The position numbers and the translations under genes were made by a program. Positions 1 through 6,807 of a stretch of 22,404 bases of DNA are shown here, piece by piece. This stretch comes from an uncultured Clostridia bacterium (GTDB taxonomy: Bacteria > Bacillota > Clostridia > Oscillospirales > Oscillospiraceae): positions 1 through 22,404 of the forward strand of contig CAMBID010000001.1 of NCBI GenBank assembly GCA_945867445.1. The letters run 5' to 3'. The notes below the pieces were generated by a model. It was given only the letters and a program-made list of their open reading frames with translations, made no database searches and had not been told where the DNA came from. Numbering within the stretch: the stretch's first letter is position 1; every line of letters begins with the position of its first letter.

Positions 1-301
1 TGTACATGATGCCCATGGGCTCGATGTGGACCAGGGGGCCCATCTCGCAGAAGCCATGGCAGCCGCTCATCTTCACGTGGAGGCTCTTCTCCTCGTCCGT
101 GTGGTGCTTGAGGCCGATGTAGACCGGCAGGCCCCGGCTCTCGCACTCGGTCTTCAGGTTCTCATAGATCTTCATGGCGCCGCCGGCGATGCAGCCGGTA
201 CCGGCGCAGATCAGAACGGACACGGCCTCCCGGCTCCGCTCCAGGGACTCCCGGGCGCCGGCCTGGTAGGCGTGGAACATTTCGCGTGTCAGCGTACTCA
301 T
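1..301 (-). CDS. NuoF/HndC-like NADH-binding subunit, N-terminal part (cut by window edge)
   Basis: Reading leftward from an ATG at 301, an open frame runs off the window after 100 codons. It begins MSTLTREMFHAYQAGARES and has the thioredoxin-like [2Fe-2S] ferredoxin fold that precedes the NuoF core in HndC/HydB-type subunits. Two cysteine pairs are visible, C-x4-C in CAGTGC and C-x3-C in CHGFC, which is the usual ligand pattern. In this family NuoF binds FMN, NADH and a [4Fe-4S] cluster and passes electrons to an [FeFe]-hydrogenase or a complex I-like enzyme. Those domains lie outside the window, so the exact enzyme cannot be decided. The start overlaps the upstream NuoE-like stop as ATGA, and GGAGGAAGGAGG in the end of that gene supplies the ribosome binding site, indicating translational coupling. 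Confidence 0.88.
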   Translation of the reverse strand, partial: MSTLTREMFHAYQAGARESLERSREAVSVLICAGTGCIAGGAMKIYENLKTECESRGLPVYIGLKHHTDEEKSLHVKMSGCHGFCEMGPLVHIEPMGIMY

Positions 302-777
302 GCCTGCGCCTCCTTCCTCCGGATCTCCTCCAGCAGCTTCAGGGCCGCCTCGGGGCTCATCTGGGGATGGACCTCTCCGTCCACGGTCATGACAGGGGCG
401 AGGCCGCAGGCGCCCAGACATGCCACCGTCTCCAGGGTGAACATGCCGTCATCCGCTGTCTTGCGCTTCCCCTTCAGGCCCAGGTACTCATGGATGGCAT
501 CGTAGATGGGCTGGGATTTCCGGACGTGGCACGCCGTGCCGGCGCAGACCTTGATAATGTGCTTTCCCTTGGCCTCCAGGGAGAAGTTCTCATAGAATGT
601 GGCCACACTGTATACATGGGCCGGGCTGACGTGCAGCATCTCCGCCACCGTCACCAACGCCCCCTCGCTGAGGTACTTGTACTCGTTCTGGATCTCCTGC
701 AGGATCGCAATGAGCTCCGACTGCCTGCAGCCGTGCTGGGAAACGACCTCCCGCACATAGGCCAGCTGCTCTTCCAT
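298..777 (-). CDS. NuoE/HndA-like [2Fe-2S] subunit of NADH dehydrogenase or hydrogenase
   Basis: This 159-residue protein has the normal length for NuoE/HndA. It has an N-terminal helical part (about 1-75, with SELIAILQEIQNEYKYLS) and a C-terminal thioredoxin-like ferredoxin fold. The four cluster ligands are seen as CAGTAC (C-x4-C) and CLGAC (C-x3-C). In the family it holds a [2Fe-2S] cluster and works with NuoF to take electrons from NADH in the cytoplasm. The frame stays open upstream to 1023, but the ATG at 777 is chosen because GGAGG lies 10 nt before it and the product then matches family length. It is followed by the NuoF-like gene with a 4-nt overlap. A sigma-A-type promoter and a Rex-like palindrome lie upstream. 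Whether the partner is an electron-bifurcating hydrogenase or another NADH-linked enzyme is not shown here. Confidence 0.92.
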   Translation of the reverse strand: MEEQLAYVREVVSQHGCRQSELIAILQEIQNEYKYLSEGALVTVAEMLHVSPAHVYSVATFYENFSLEAKGKHIIKVCAGTACHVRKSQPIYDAIHEYLGLKGKRKTADDGMFTLETVACLGACGLAPVMTVDGEVHPQMSPEAALKLLEEIRRKEAQA

Positions 778-886
778 CCGTGGTAGTCCTCCGTTCTCTG
801 ATTTTTTCCTGTTCCGCTGCCGCCGGGAAGGGCCTTCGATGGTAATCTGACTTTTCCGACGTAGTATGACAACGTGCAGCATCTTC

Positions 887-915
887 ATTATAAGGGAGGT
901 ACCCACCAGTTGCAA
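887..915 (-). promoter_or_regulatory. Promoter of the nuoE/nuoF-like operon
   Basis: On the minus strand TTGCAA (910-915, 4 of 6 matches to the -35 consensus) is separated by 17 bp from a perfect TATAAT (887-892). Transcription would begin near 880 and give a leader of about 100 nt before the ATG at 777. Confidence 0.7.
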
Positions 916-921
916 GGGAAA

Positions 922-939
922 ATGTTGTTTTTTTAACAT
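922..939. promoter_or_regulatory. Candidate Rex (NADH/NAD+ sensor) operator
   Basis: ATGTTGTTTTTTTAACAT has the TGTT-N8-AACA spacing of the Rex consensus TTGTTAA-N4-TTAACAA and matches 10 of its 14 fixed positions. It sits 6 bp upstream of the -35 box. Rex represses NADH-linked fermentative and hydrogenase genes in many Firmicutes, which fits the genes here. The assignment is an inference because one half-site is imperfect and part of the site is a T-run. Confidence 0.4.
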
Positions 940-992
940 TCTCCGAAATCGCCAATTTTTTGACGATTGCCTGCATATAATTAGTGAAAACA

Positions 993-1015
993 GAGGGCAC
1001 GCATCGCATGCCCTC
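993..1015 (-). terminator. Rho-independent terminator of the comEA-to-GNAT operon
   Basis: A 7-bp perfect stem (GAGGGCA with TGCCCTC) closes a 9-nt loop. On the minus strand it is followed by TGTTTTCACT. It lies about 30 nt past the GNAT stop codon and ends the five-gene operon just before the promoter region of the nuoE-like gene. Confidence 0.65.
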
Positions 1016-1045
1016 CGTTTCATTGCTGTATTCGGTTTCCCTCTC

Positions 1046-1495
1046 CTACCAATCGTGGCGGTAAAGGCGGGAGGGAGCGCTCTCCCCCTCCCCCAGGGCG
1101 GGGCAGAAGTACTCCCAGCCGCAGCGCTCGTAGAAACGGTCGTGATCCGTCAGGAGGTAGAGGGTGTCGATGCCCCGGGCGTGGAAGTCCCGGCAGACGA
1201 AGGCCAGGAGCTGCCCGGCGATGCCCTGGCGGCGGTGCTCCGGCCCCACGAAAACGGCGCAGACATTGGGACGGAGGTCCGGGCGGTCATGGAAGTCGTT
1301 CTCGATGACGCCGCAGCCTCCTACGATGGTCTCCCCCTCCCGGGCGAGATACCACTCCGGTACGGGGGCGGCGGCTTGCAGGGCCGCCTGCATGCTCTCC
1401 TCATAGGCGGAGAGAGGGATGCCCCATTTCCCGTGAAACCAAGCGGCAGCCCGGGGCAGAAGCTCCGGGTGCTGAGAGATGCGTAAAATCTCCAT
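1046..1495 (-). CDS. GNAT-family N-acetyltransferase
   Basis: This 149-residue protein has the single-domain GNAT fold. The acetyl-CoA pyrophosphate loop is visible as VFVGPEHRRQGIAGQLL (about 81-97, with the R-x-x-G-x-A pattern at R88-A93), and FYERCGWE (121-128) is the typical late GNAT motif. Family members move an acetyl group from acetyl-CoA to an amine on a small molecule or protein. The substrate cannot be told from sequence. The frame is open further upstream, but the ATG at 1495 is chosen because AAAGGAA lies just before it and the protein then starts with the usual first strand (MEILRIS). Only 23 nt separate it from the GerMN gene stop, so it is probably the last gene of that operon, with the terminator at 993-1015 beyond it. 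Confidence 0.88.
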   Translation of the reverse strand: MEILRISQHPELLPRAAAWFHGKWGIPLSAYEESMQAALQAAAPVPEWYLAREGETIVGGCGVIENDFHDRPDLRPNVCAVFVGPEHRRQGIAGQLLAFVCRDFHARGIDTLYLLTDHDRFYERCGWEYFCPALGEGESAPSRLYRHDW

Positions 1496-1518
1496 GGGCA
1501 GTTCCTTTCTGATGGAGG

Positions 1519-2433
1519 TCAGCGGGTGGGACGGGCGGAGATGCGGAGGCTGACGCCGGCGTAGTCCTGGGCCGGCTCGCCGTTCACCAGGATCCGGACC
1601 TCCTGAACGGAGTCCAGGGAGGAGAGGGAATCCTGGAGGGCCCGGAGGGCCAGGTCGGCCTCCTGGGAGTCCGCATCCTCCGGGACCGCGGAGGAGAGAA
1701 GGTTGACGTAGCAAACGCCGTCATCCAGCCAGACAGACTGGATGCTGAACCAATCCGGCAGGGCGGAGCGCCAGTCCTTGTTCCAAGATCCCTGACGCAG
1801 GGCGCGGACCAGGGCCTCGGCCTGGGTGTCACCCTCGTAGAGGTCCAGGGTCCGGGGCACGGCGGTGAGTCCCCCCTCCGGGTCGATGGCATAGAGGAGG
1901 ACTTCCACCGTGGCCACCACGTCCTCCGTGCTGGAGAGCAGCACGTCCCGGGGGCGGAAGCGCTGGCTGTCCCGGTAGCTGAGCTCCTGGCCTCGGACCA
2001 GGATGGAGACGGAGCGGACGGCGGAAAGCTGGGTCAAGGTCAGGGTAATGCAGTAATCCGCCAGGGTCAGGCTGATGCCGGAGAGGTTCCGGTAGGCGGT
2101 GCTGAGATCCACCATGGCATGGGAGCCCCGAAGCTCCACCTTCAGAAGGCGGGTGCCCTCCGGAAAGGGACTCATAAGGCTGGGATCCGAGGGGCCCGCC
2201 AGCAGGGCGTTCATCAGGCTCTCCACCTGGGTCTGGAGGGTGTCAGCACTCTCTTTGGGCAGGGCGGAGCTCTCCGTCCCCAGGGCGTCGCCCCCTGCGG
2301 CCTGCTCCAGGTCCCGGACCAGATAGTAGAGCTGGCAGTTCTTCTCCTCCTGGGCGGTGATGGCGGCGGCCGCGGCGCAGCCGGAAAGGGTCAGCGTCAG
2401 GGCCAGCAGCAGGCAGAGGATGCTTCTTCTCAT
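1519..2433 (-). CDS. GerMN-domain lipoprotein (sporulation/germination type)
   Basis: The 304-residue product opens with a lipoprotein signal peptide and lipobox LSGC, with the lipid-modified Cys at 19. Two GerMN-like modules follow, one at about 60-155 (containing GTRLLKVELRGSHAMVDLS, ADYCITLTLTQL and VSILVRGQ) and one at about 195-295 (LYEGDTQAEALVRAL, EVRILVNGEP). GerM in Bacillus is an envelope lipoprotein needed for spore engulfment and germination, and GerMN modules also occur in other envelope lipoproteins. The start codon overlaps the histidine kinase stop as ATGA, so the two are translationally coupled. This suggests that the lipoprotein serves or is sensed by that two-component system, although a direct spore role is also possible. 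I give no gene symbol because the double-module form is not clearly GerM itself. Confidence 0.85.
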   Translation of the reverse strand: MRRSILCLLLALTLTLSGCAAAAAITAQEEKNCQLYYLVRDLEQAAGGDALGTESSALPKESADTLQTQVESLMNALLAGPSDPSLMSPFPEGTRLLKVELRGSHAMVDLSTAYRNLSGISLTLADYCITLTLTQLSAVRSVSILVRGQELSYRDSQRFRPRDVLLSSTEDVVATVEVLLYAIDPEGGLTAVPRTLDLYEGDTQAEALVRALRQGSWNKDWRSALPDWFSIQSVWLDDGVCYVNLLSSAVPEDADSQEADLALRALQDSLSSLDSVQEVRILVNGEPAQDYAGVSLRISARPTR

Positions 2434-3839
2434 GGTTCCCCCTCCTTCGCCTGGGGCCAGCGGACGGTGAACACCGCGCCGCCGCCGGGCCGATTGGCGG
2501 CGGAAATACTGCCGCCCCGCTTCTCCAGGGTATCCCGGACGATGGAAAGCCCCAGACCCGTGCCCCCGGCGGCCCGGGAGCGGGCCTTGTCCACCCGGTA
2601 GAAGCGCTGGAAGATCTTCGTCAGCTCCTCCTCCGGGATGCCTACGCCCTCATCCGCCACGGTGAGAAGGACTTCTTCCCCCTGTCGCTTCAGGCATAGC
2701 TCCACCCGGCCGCCGTCCCGGTTATACTTGACGGCGTTGTCCACCAGGTTATAGATGATCTGGCGGGTCTCATCCTTGCTTCCCAGGATGTGGCAGCCCT
2801 CCTCCGCCTGGTAGGTGAGGGTGATGCCCCGCTCCTCGGCAATGAGCTCCATCATCCGGAGGACCTGCTCCAGGATGGGCAGAGGGTCTACCACGGCGGC
2901 AGAAGGCAAGGCGTCCCCATCCAGCCGGGTGAGCTGCAGGAGATCCTCCGTGATGCGGCTGAGGCGGTTGGCCTCCTGGCCGATGTCCGCCACAAACTCC
3001 CGGGTGGTGGCGGGGTCGATGTCATCCGTCTGGAGGATGGAGTCCGTCAGGAGGCGAATAGCGGCCAGGGGGGTCTTCAACTCGTGGGAGGCGTCCGAAA
3101 CGAAGCGGCGGCGGGCCTCCTCCGTGGTCTGAAGGCGGTCCGTGAGGCTGTTGAATTCCTGGGCGATCTGGGCCAGCTCATCCCGGCCCTCCACCGCCGC
3201 CCGGTGGGAGTAGGCCCCCTCCCGGACGGAGCGGATGGCCTCCAGCAGCTCCCGGATCTGCCGGGTCAACACCCGGGAGAGGACGGCAGAGAGGGCCAGC
3301 ACCACGCAGGCCACGATTCCGCTCATCCGCAGAAGGTTCCTCTGGAAGCCCGCCAGGAGCTCCGCCTGCTCGGTATCGTACTCATAGGCGTAGACCGCGC
3401 CGATGATCTGGTTGCGGTACATGACGGGGGTGGCGGCTCCCGTGCGGAAGGCCCCGTTCTCATAGCGGCTGACGGCGCTGTCGTAACCCCGGAGGGCCTG
3501 GACCACCTCCGTATAGAAGACATACTGACCCTGGGCGGAGCCGGTCTCCCGGGTATCGTAGAGGATGCGGCCACAGTCGTCCGTCACCAGGATGCGGGAG
3601 AGGCCCGCCTCCTCCGCCGTCAGCATAACGCTGCCCACATTCTCCTCCGTGAGTCGTTCCAGCGGGCTCAGGGAGGTGGCGATGACGGAGACGCTGCTTT
3701 GCATGTTGGCTGCCTTGGAGTGGAAGACCAGGTCCTGGGAGACCAGGACGGGATAGGTATTCAGCAGCACCAGCACCGCCGCGATGATGAGGATGTAGCT
3801 GAGGCCGAACTTGCCCTGCAGGCTGCTCCGGCGTTCCAT
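2430..3839 (-). CDS. Membrane sensor histidine kinase (HAMP, HisKA, HATPase_c)
   Basis: This is a 469-residue classical sensor kinase. It has a membrane segment at about 13-33, an extracellular sensor region of about 135 residues, a second membrane segment at about 172-190, and HAMP at about 190-243. The HisKA motif FVSDASHELKTPLAA carries the phospho-accepting His252. The ATP-binding domain shows the N box (NLVDNAVKYN, 364-373), G1 (DEGVG, 396-400) and G2 (GGTGLGLS, 425-432). It would autophosphorylate and pass phosphate to the response regulator encoded just upstream, whose stop codon is separated from this start by 1 nt. The extracellular part resembles a Cache-type sensor, but the signal is unknown. 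The downstream GerMN lipoprotein overlaps its stop. The overall type is PhoR/WalK-like, and all catalytic motifs are intact. Confidence 0.95.
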   Translation of the reverse strand: MERRSSLQGKFGLSYILIIAAVLVLLNTYPVLVSQDLVFHSKAANMQSSVSVIATSLSPLERLTEENVGSVMLTAEEAGLSRILVTDDCGRILYDTRETGSAQGQYVFYTEVVQALRGYDSAVSRYENGAFRTGAATPVMYRNQIIGAVYAYEYDTEQAELLAGFQRNLLRMSGIVACVVLALSAVLSRVLTRQIRELLEAIRSVREGAYSHRAAVEGRDELAQIAQEFNSLTDRLQTTEEARRRFVSDASHELKTPLAAIRLLTDSILQTDDIDPATTREFVADIGQEANRLSRITEDLLQLTRLDGDALPSAAVVDPLPILEQVLRMMELIAEERGITLTYQAEEGCHILGSKDETRQIIYNLVDNAVKYNRDGGRVELCLKRQGEEVLLTVADEGVGIPEEELTKIFQRFYRVDKARSRAAGGTGLGLSIVRDTLEKRGGSISAANRPGGGAVFTVRWPQAKEGEP

Positions 3840-3840
3840 T

Positions 3841-4518
3841 CTATCCTTTGAAATAGTAGCCCACTCCCCACTTGGTCAGAATGTACTCCGGCTCCGCCGG
3901 GTTGCGCTCCAGCTTCTCCCGCAGGCGGCGGATGTGAACGTCCACCGTCCGGTAATCCCCGGCGTAGGAGTAGCCCCAGACCACGTTCATCAGGTTCTCC
4001 CGGCTGTAGATCCGCCGGGGATTGCGCATCAAAAGCTCAATGAGGTCATACTCTTTCGCCGTGAGCTCCACAGGCTTGCCGTCCAGGCTGGCGCTGCGCT
4101 CCTCGGTATTGAGGTTGATGCCGCCGGCGGAGAGGATCTTCCCCGCCGTGCGCTGGGCGCCCGCCGCCCGGCGCAGCAGGGCCCGGACCCGGGCCTTCAG
4201 CTCCAGGATGTTGAAGGGCTTCGTCAGGTAGTCATCCGCCCCGGACTCGAAACCCATCAGCTTATCGGCGTCCTCGCTCTTGGCCGTCAGCATGATGATG
4301 GGCACGTTGGAGAACTCCCGGATGCGCGTGCAAGCCTCCAGCCCGTCCAGCTCCGGCATCATCACATCCAGGATGATGAGGTCGAAGCGGCCGTTGCGGG
4401 CCAGCTCCACGGCGGCGGCGCCGTCGTAGGCGCAGTCTACCTCGTAGCCCTCGTTCTCCAGATTGAACTTCATGCCCTTCACCAGGAGCTTCTCGTCATC
4501 CACCACCAGGATCCGCAT
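3841..4518 (-). CDS. OmpR/PhoB-family response regulator
   Basis: The protein has 225 residues, the normal length. The receiver domain (1-118) has the acidic pair D7/D8, phospho-accepting D51 in LIILDVMMPELDG, T78 and K100 in the YLTKPF motif. The C-terminal winged-helix domain (about 130-225) contains ELTAKEYDLIELLMRNP and the recognition helix TVDVHIRRLREKLE. It would bind DNA as a phosphorylated dimer. The frame extends further upstream, but MRILVVDDE is the canonical start. The start lies inside the end of the comEA-like gene with a 23-nt overlap, and the kinase gene follows after 1 nt, so the three are co-translated. The targets cannot be named, but this operon and the divergent carboxypeptidase gene are the obvious candidates. 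Confidence 0.95.
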   Translation of the reverse strand: MRILVVDDEKLLVKGMKFNLENEGYEVDCAYDGAAAVELARNGRFDLIILDVMMPELDGLEACTRIREFSNVPIIMLTAKSEDADKLMGFESGADDYLTKPFNILELKARVRALLRRAAGAQRTAGKILSAGGINLNTEERSASLDGKPVELTAKEYDLIELLMRNPRRIYSRENLMNVVWGYSYAGDYRTVDVHIRRLREKLERNPAEPEYILTKWGVGYYFKG

Positions 4519-4948
4519 GGGACTCCCCCTTTCCGGCGCTCTCCGCCGCGCTGTTGTCCCCGGCCGGGGCCGGGTCATTTTCCGTTTCGTTTTCCCCCAC
4601 TGTGACCTCCGGACGGAGGGCTTCCAGCTTCTTCTCTCCGATGCCGGGGACGTTGAGGAGCTCCTCCGTGGTCTGGAAGGGGCCGTTTTCCTCCCGGTAG
4701 CGGAGGATCCGCTCCGCCAGCACCTCGCCGATGCCGGGGAGCCGGGCCAGTTCCTCCGCTGTGGCGGTGTTCAGGTCACAGGGGCCCGGCAGCTCATAGT
4801 GGAAGTCCTCCCCCGCCTCCGTCGTCACCCGGAAGCCGCTCTCCGGCAGGGAGCCGGCCTCCCGGGCCTGGAGGAAGGCAGCCAACAGAAAAAAGGCGGC
4901 GGCGATGGCCAGGAGGCATTGATCCGTTTTCCCAGTCTTTCCCCTCAT
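4496..4948 (-). CDS. ComEA-like helix-hairpin-helix DNA-binding protein
   Basis: This 150-residue protein has a single membrane segment near its N-terminus (about 11-27), a short linker, a ComEA-type double helix-hairpin-helix region at 58-117, and a charged, low-complexity tail. The two HhH turns are LPGIGE (70-75) and VPGIGE (100-105), with the family's DLNTATAEEL lead-in. ComEA binds incoming double-stranded DNA outside the membrane during transformation. Similar HhH proteins occur without other competence genes, and none of comEB or comEC is present here. The longer SLBB region of Bacillus ComEA is missing or very short. The ATG at 4948 puts the membrane segment at the right place, but its ribosome binding site (GGGAG about 13 nt upstream) is distant. 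It is the first gene of the operon and overlaps the response regulator by 23 nt. Confidence 0.82.
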   Translation of the reverse strand: MRGKTGKTDQCLLAIAAAFFLLAAFLQAREAGSLPESGFRVTTEAGEDFHYELPGPCDLNTATAEELARLPGIGEVLAERILRYREENGPFQTTEELLNVPGIGEKKLEALRPEVTVGENETENDPAPAGDNSAAESAGKGESHADPGGG

Positions 4949-4980
4949 GTCAGCAGTTGAACTCCCTTGAAAACTTTGAT

Positions 4981-4993
4981 ATACTGTCAGTAT
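4981..4993. promoter_or_regulatory. Perfect inverted repeat in the divergent comEA-dac control region
   Basis: ATACTG-T-CAGTAT is a perfect 6-bp inverted repeat around one base. It lies between the divergent starts at 4948 and 5070, a usual place for an operator. On the minus strand a TATAGT box is also present near 5043-5048, without a convincing -35. A protein-binding role is an inference, and no known consensus was recognised. Confidence 0.3.
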
Positions 4994-5069
4994 CGGTCGA
5001 TTTTTTGGGGACCGCGGGGCGTGTCTGCCCCCTTTCCTCTTACTATACCACAGATCGGGAGAGATGGAT

Positions 5070-6443
5070 ATGAGATTCCGACGCTTTTTTTCCGCTTTTT
5101 TCTGCGCGGTGCTGCTTCTGACCCTCTGCCCCCTGGCCGGAGCGGCGGAGGAGAAGGCGCTGCCCACCCTGGATATCAAAGCCAAGGCCGCGCTGCTGGT
5201 GGATCAGAATACCGGTAAGATCGTCTACGGCAAGAATGAGCACGAGGAGCTCTACCCCGCGAGCCTCACCAAGATCATGACGGCGCTGCTGGTGCTCCGG
5301 GCGGTGGACGAGGGGAAACTCAGCATGGATCAGAGCATCTCCGCCAGCGAGTCCGCTTTCGAAACTCTCCCAGACGACAGCTCCTCCGCCAACATCAAGG
5401 CTGGAGAGGTACTGACGGTACGCCAGCTTCTGGAGTGTCTTCTCATCGTCTCCGCCAACGAGGCAGGCACCATCCTGGCGGAGGCGGTCTCCGGCTCTGT
5501 CAGTGCCTTCGTGGAGGAGATGAACGCTGAGGCAGCGGTCCTGGGCTGTGAGAACACCCACTTCGTAAATCCCACCGGGCTCCACGACCCCCAGCACTAT
5601 ACCTCTGCCTGGGATCTCTGGCTCATCACCCAGGAAGCCCTGAAGCATGAGGACTTCCTGGCTATCTGCGATACCATCAAGTCCATCATTCCCGCTACAA
5701 ACCTCTCCCCGGAGCGGACGCTGCGCACCACCAACTACCTGCTGGACACCTGGCGGGCCCTGGGCTACCGCTACCGCAATGCCCACGGCATCAAGACCGG
5801 CTCCACCTCGGACGCCGGGTACTGCCTGGTCTCCAGCGCGGAGAAGGGGGAGCTGCACCTGCTCAGCGTGGTGCTGGGCTGCGAGCGGGTGGTGGACGAC
5901 AGCGGCAAGGCCGACGTGCAGAGCTTCTCCGAGACGAAGCGGATGTTTGAGTGGGGGTTTGAGAGCTTCTCCTACAAAACCGTCCAGTCCGTCAATGACA
6001 TGCTGGCGTCCATTCCCGTGACCTTGTCCCAGGAAACCAACAGCGTAGTGCTGCATCCGGCGGAAGACGTGGTGGTGCTGCTGCCCAACGTTCTCTCCTC
6101 CGACGATCTCAAGCGGGTCATCCGCTTTGCGAAGGAATCCGTGGAGGCGCCTGTCCAGGCCGGAGAACCGCTGGCAGAGGCCGTCCTCAGCTACGGGGAT
6201 ACGGTGTACGCCACCATCCCTCTTGTGGCCTTGAGCGATATCGAGGCCTCCCGCTCCCTGGTACTACTGGCCCGCGTGAAGGCGGTGCTGGCGAAGCCCA
6301 TCGTGAAGATCGCGGTGATCCTGGTGGTGGGGCTTCTGCTGGCGCTCCTCCTCTGGAAGCTCACCATCGGCCGCCGGCGCTACCGCTACGGCAGGAACGT
6401 CCGCCGCAGCCGGAACTACAAGGGACGGAAACGGGGGTTCTGA
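5070..6443 (+). CDS. Serine-type D-Ala-D-Ala carboxypeptidase (PBP5/DacF type)
   Basis: The 457-residue product begins with a signal peptide (cleavage near AGA-AEEK, about 26) and has a peptidase S11 domain. All three penicillin-binding motifs are present: SLTK (Ser65, Lys68), SAN (128-130) and KTG (242-244). A PBP5-type C-terminal beta domain follows (about 290-390), then a membrane segment (411-429) and a very basic cytoplasmic tail (RRRYRYGRNVRRSR). The enzyme trims the terminal D-Ala from peptidoglycan stem peptides outside the membrane. A true C-terminal membrane helix replaces the amphipathic anchor of E. coli PBP5. The ATG at 5070 is preferred over 5064, because GGGAG (5057-5061) is 8 nt from the former and only 2 nt from the latter. 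It is monocistronic, with a terminator at 6468-6501. DacF-like enzymes act in sporulation, which would fit the neighbouring GerMN gene. Confidence 0.93.
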   Translation: MRFRRFFSAFFCAVLLLTLCPLAGAAEEKALPTLDIKAKAALLVDQNTGKIVYGKNEHEELYPASLTKIMTALLVLRAVDEGKLSMDQSISASESAFETLPDDSSSANIKAGEVLTVRQLLECLLIVSANEAGTILAEAVSGSVSAFVEEMNAEAAVLGCENTHFVNPTGLHDPQHYTSAWDLWLITQEALKHEDFLAICDTIKSIIPATNLSPERTLRTTNYLLDTWRALGYRYRNAHGIKTGSTSDAGYCLVSSAEKGELHLLSVVLGCERVVDDSGKADVQSFSETKRMFEWGFESFSYKTVQSVNDMLASIPVTLSQETNSVVLHPAEDVVVLLPNVLSSDDLKRVIRFAKESVEAPVQAGEPLAEAVLSYGDTVYATIPLVALSDIEASRSLVLLARVKAVLAKPIVKIAVILVVGLLLALLLWKLTIGRRRYRYGRNVRRSRNYKGRKRGF

Positions 6444-6467
6444 GGGATTCTCAGCGAAAAACAACGC

Positions 6468-6501
6468 ATCAAAGAGCTCTTAGCCGGAGGCTTTGATTTT
6501 T
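6468..6501 (+). terminator. Terminator of the carboxypeptidase gene
   Basis: ATCAAAG (6468-6474) pairs with CTTTGAT (6491-6497), with a smaller AGCC/GGCT pairing inside, and runs into TTTTT (6497-6501). It lies 25 nt after the stop codon. Confidence 0.7.
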
Positions 6502-6504
6502 GCA

Positions 6505-6534
6505 GGGCGGGCAGCGGCCTGCCGCCGCCCGCCC
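6505..6534. repeat. REP-like GC-rich extragenic palindrome
   Basis: GGGCGGGC (6505-6512) pairs with GCCCGCCC (6527-6534), and GCGGC/GCCGC pair inside, giving an almost perfect 30-nt hairpin followed by CCTACAA. Palindromes of this sort, with GGGCGG arms and a CCTACA edge, occur as dispersed repeats in some Oscillospiraceae genomes to my recollection. Only one copy is in this window, so repetitiveness is not shown here. Confidence 0.4.
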
Positions 6535-6596
6535 CTACAACAAGACAGGCCTTTTATCAGGTTTTCGTGTGAGCGCCGGACCAATGGAAAAACATA

Positions 6597-6626
6597 CCCC
6601 GCCGCGGCATTTTTGCCGCGGCGGGG
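6597..6626. terminator. Strong 13-bp hairpin with T-runs on both strands
   Basis: CCCCGCCGCGGCA and TGCCGCGGCGGGG form a perfect 13-bp stem around TTTT. The plus strand continues TTTTGATG and the minus strand reads TATGTTTTT, so it could end transcription in either direction. It sits only 15 nt upstream of the ribosome binding site of the small gene at 6655, which makes it a possible attenuator for that gene or the end of an unrecognised short transcript. Confidence 0.6.
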
Positions 6627-6654
6627 TTTTGATGCAATTGAAAGGAGCTTGCCT

Positions 6655-6807
6655 ATGCCGGATTATCCGTTGCTTTATCGCTTCCTCTTCCACTCTACCT
6701 CCGACGCGCTGGCCTGTCTGGAGGCAGAGGGGGCGGCAGTCTTCCAGGACATCCTGATCCACGCCCAGGTGGGGGCGGAGGAACGGTATCTGGGGGAAGG
6801 GGAATGA
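6655..6807 (+). CDS. Small acidic protein of unknown function (50 aa)
   Basis: The frame starts MPDYPLLYRFLFHSTSDAL and ends AEERYLGEGE. Its ribosome binding site AAAGGAG (6641-6647) is 7 nt before the ATG, one of the best in the window, which argues for a real gene. The product has no signal peptide or membrane segment. The first part is aromatic and leucine-rich, and the rest is likely helical and acidic. Similar 45-60 residue proteins that begin with an aromatic Y-x-x-L-(F/Y) stretch and end in an EERY-acidic tail are common hypothetical proteins in Clostridia, as I recall. No function is known to me. The gene is enclosed by two hairpins, and its stop codon (6805-6807) lies inside the stem of the downstream one. 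No promoter could be placed between the upstream hairpin and the start. Confidence 0.7.
   Translation: MPDYPLLYRFLFHSTSDALACLEAEGAAVFQDILIHAQVGAEERYLGEGE

Noticed and set aside
971..984. TATAAT on the plus strand near 975 as a promoter
   Set aside because: The nearby TTGACG is only 10 bp away and no plus-strand gene follows. The sequence is part of the A/T-rich upstream region of the nuoE-like gene.
590..1009. Open frame of 139 codons on the minus strand overlapping the nuoE-like gene
   Set aside because: It is a frameshifted shadow of the nuoE-like gene, with low-complexity product and no ribosome binding site.
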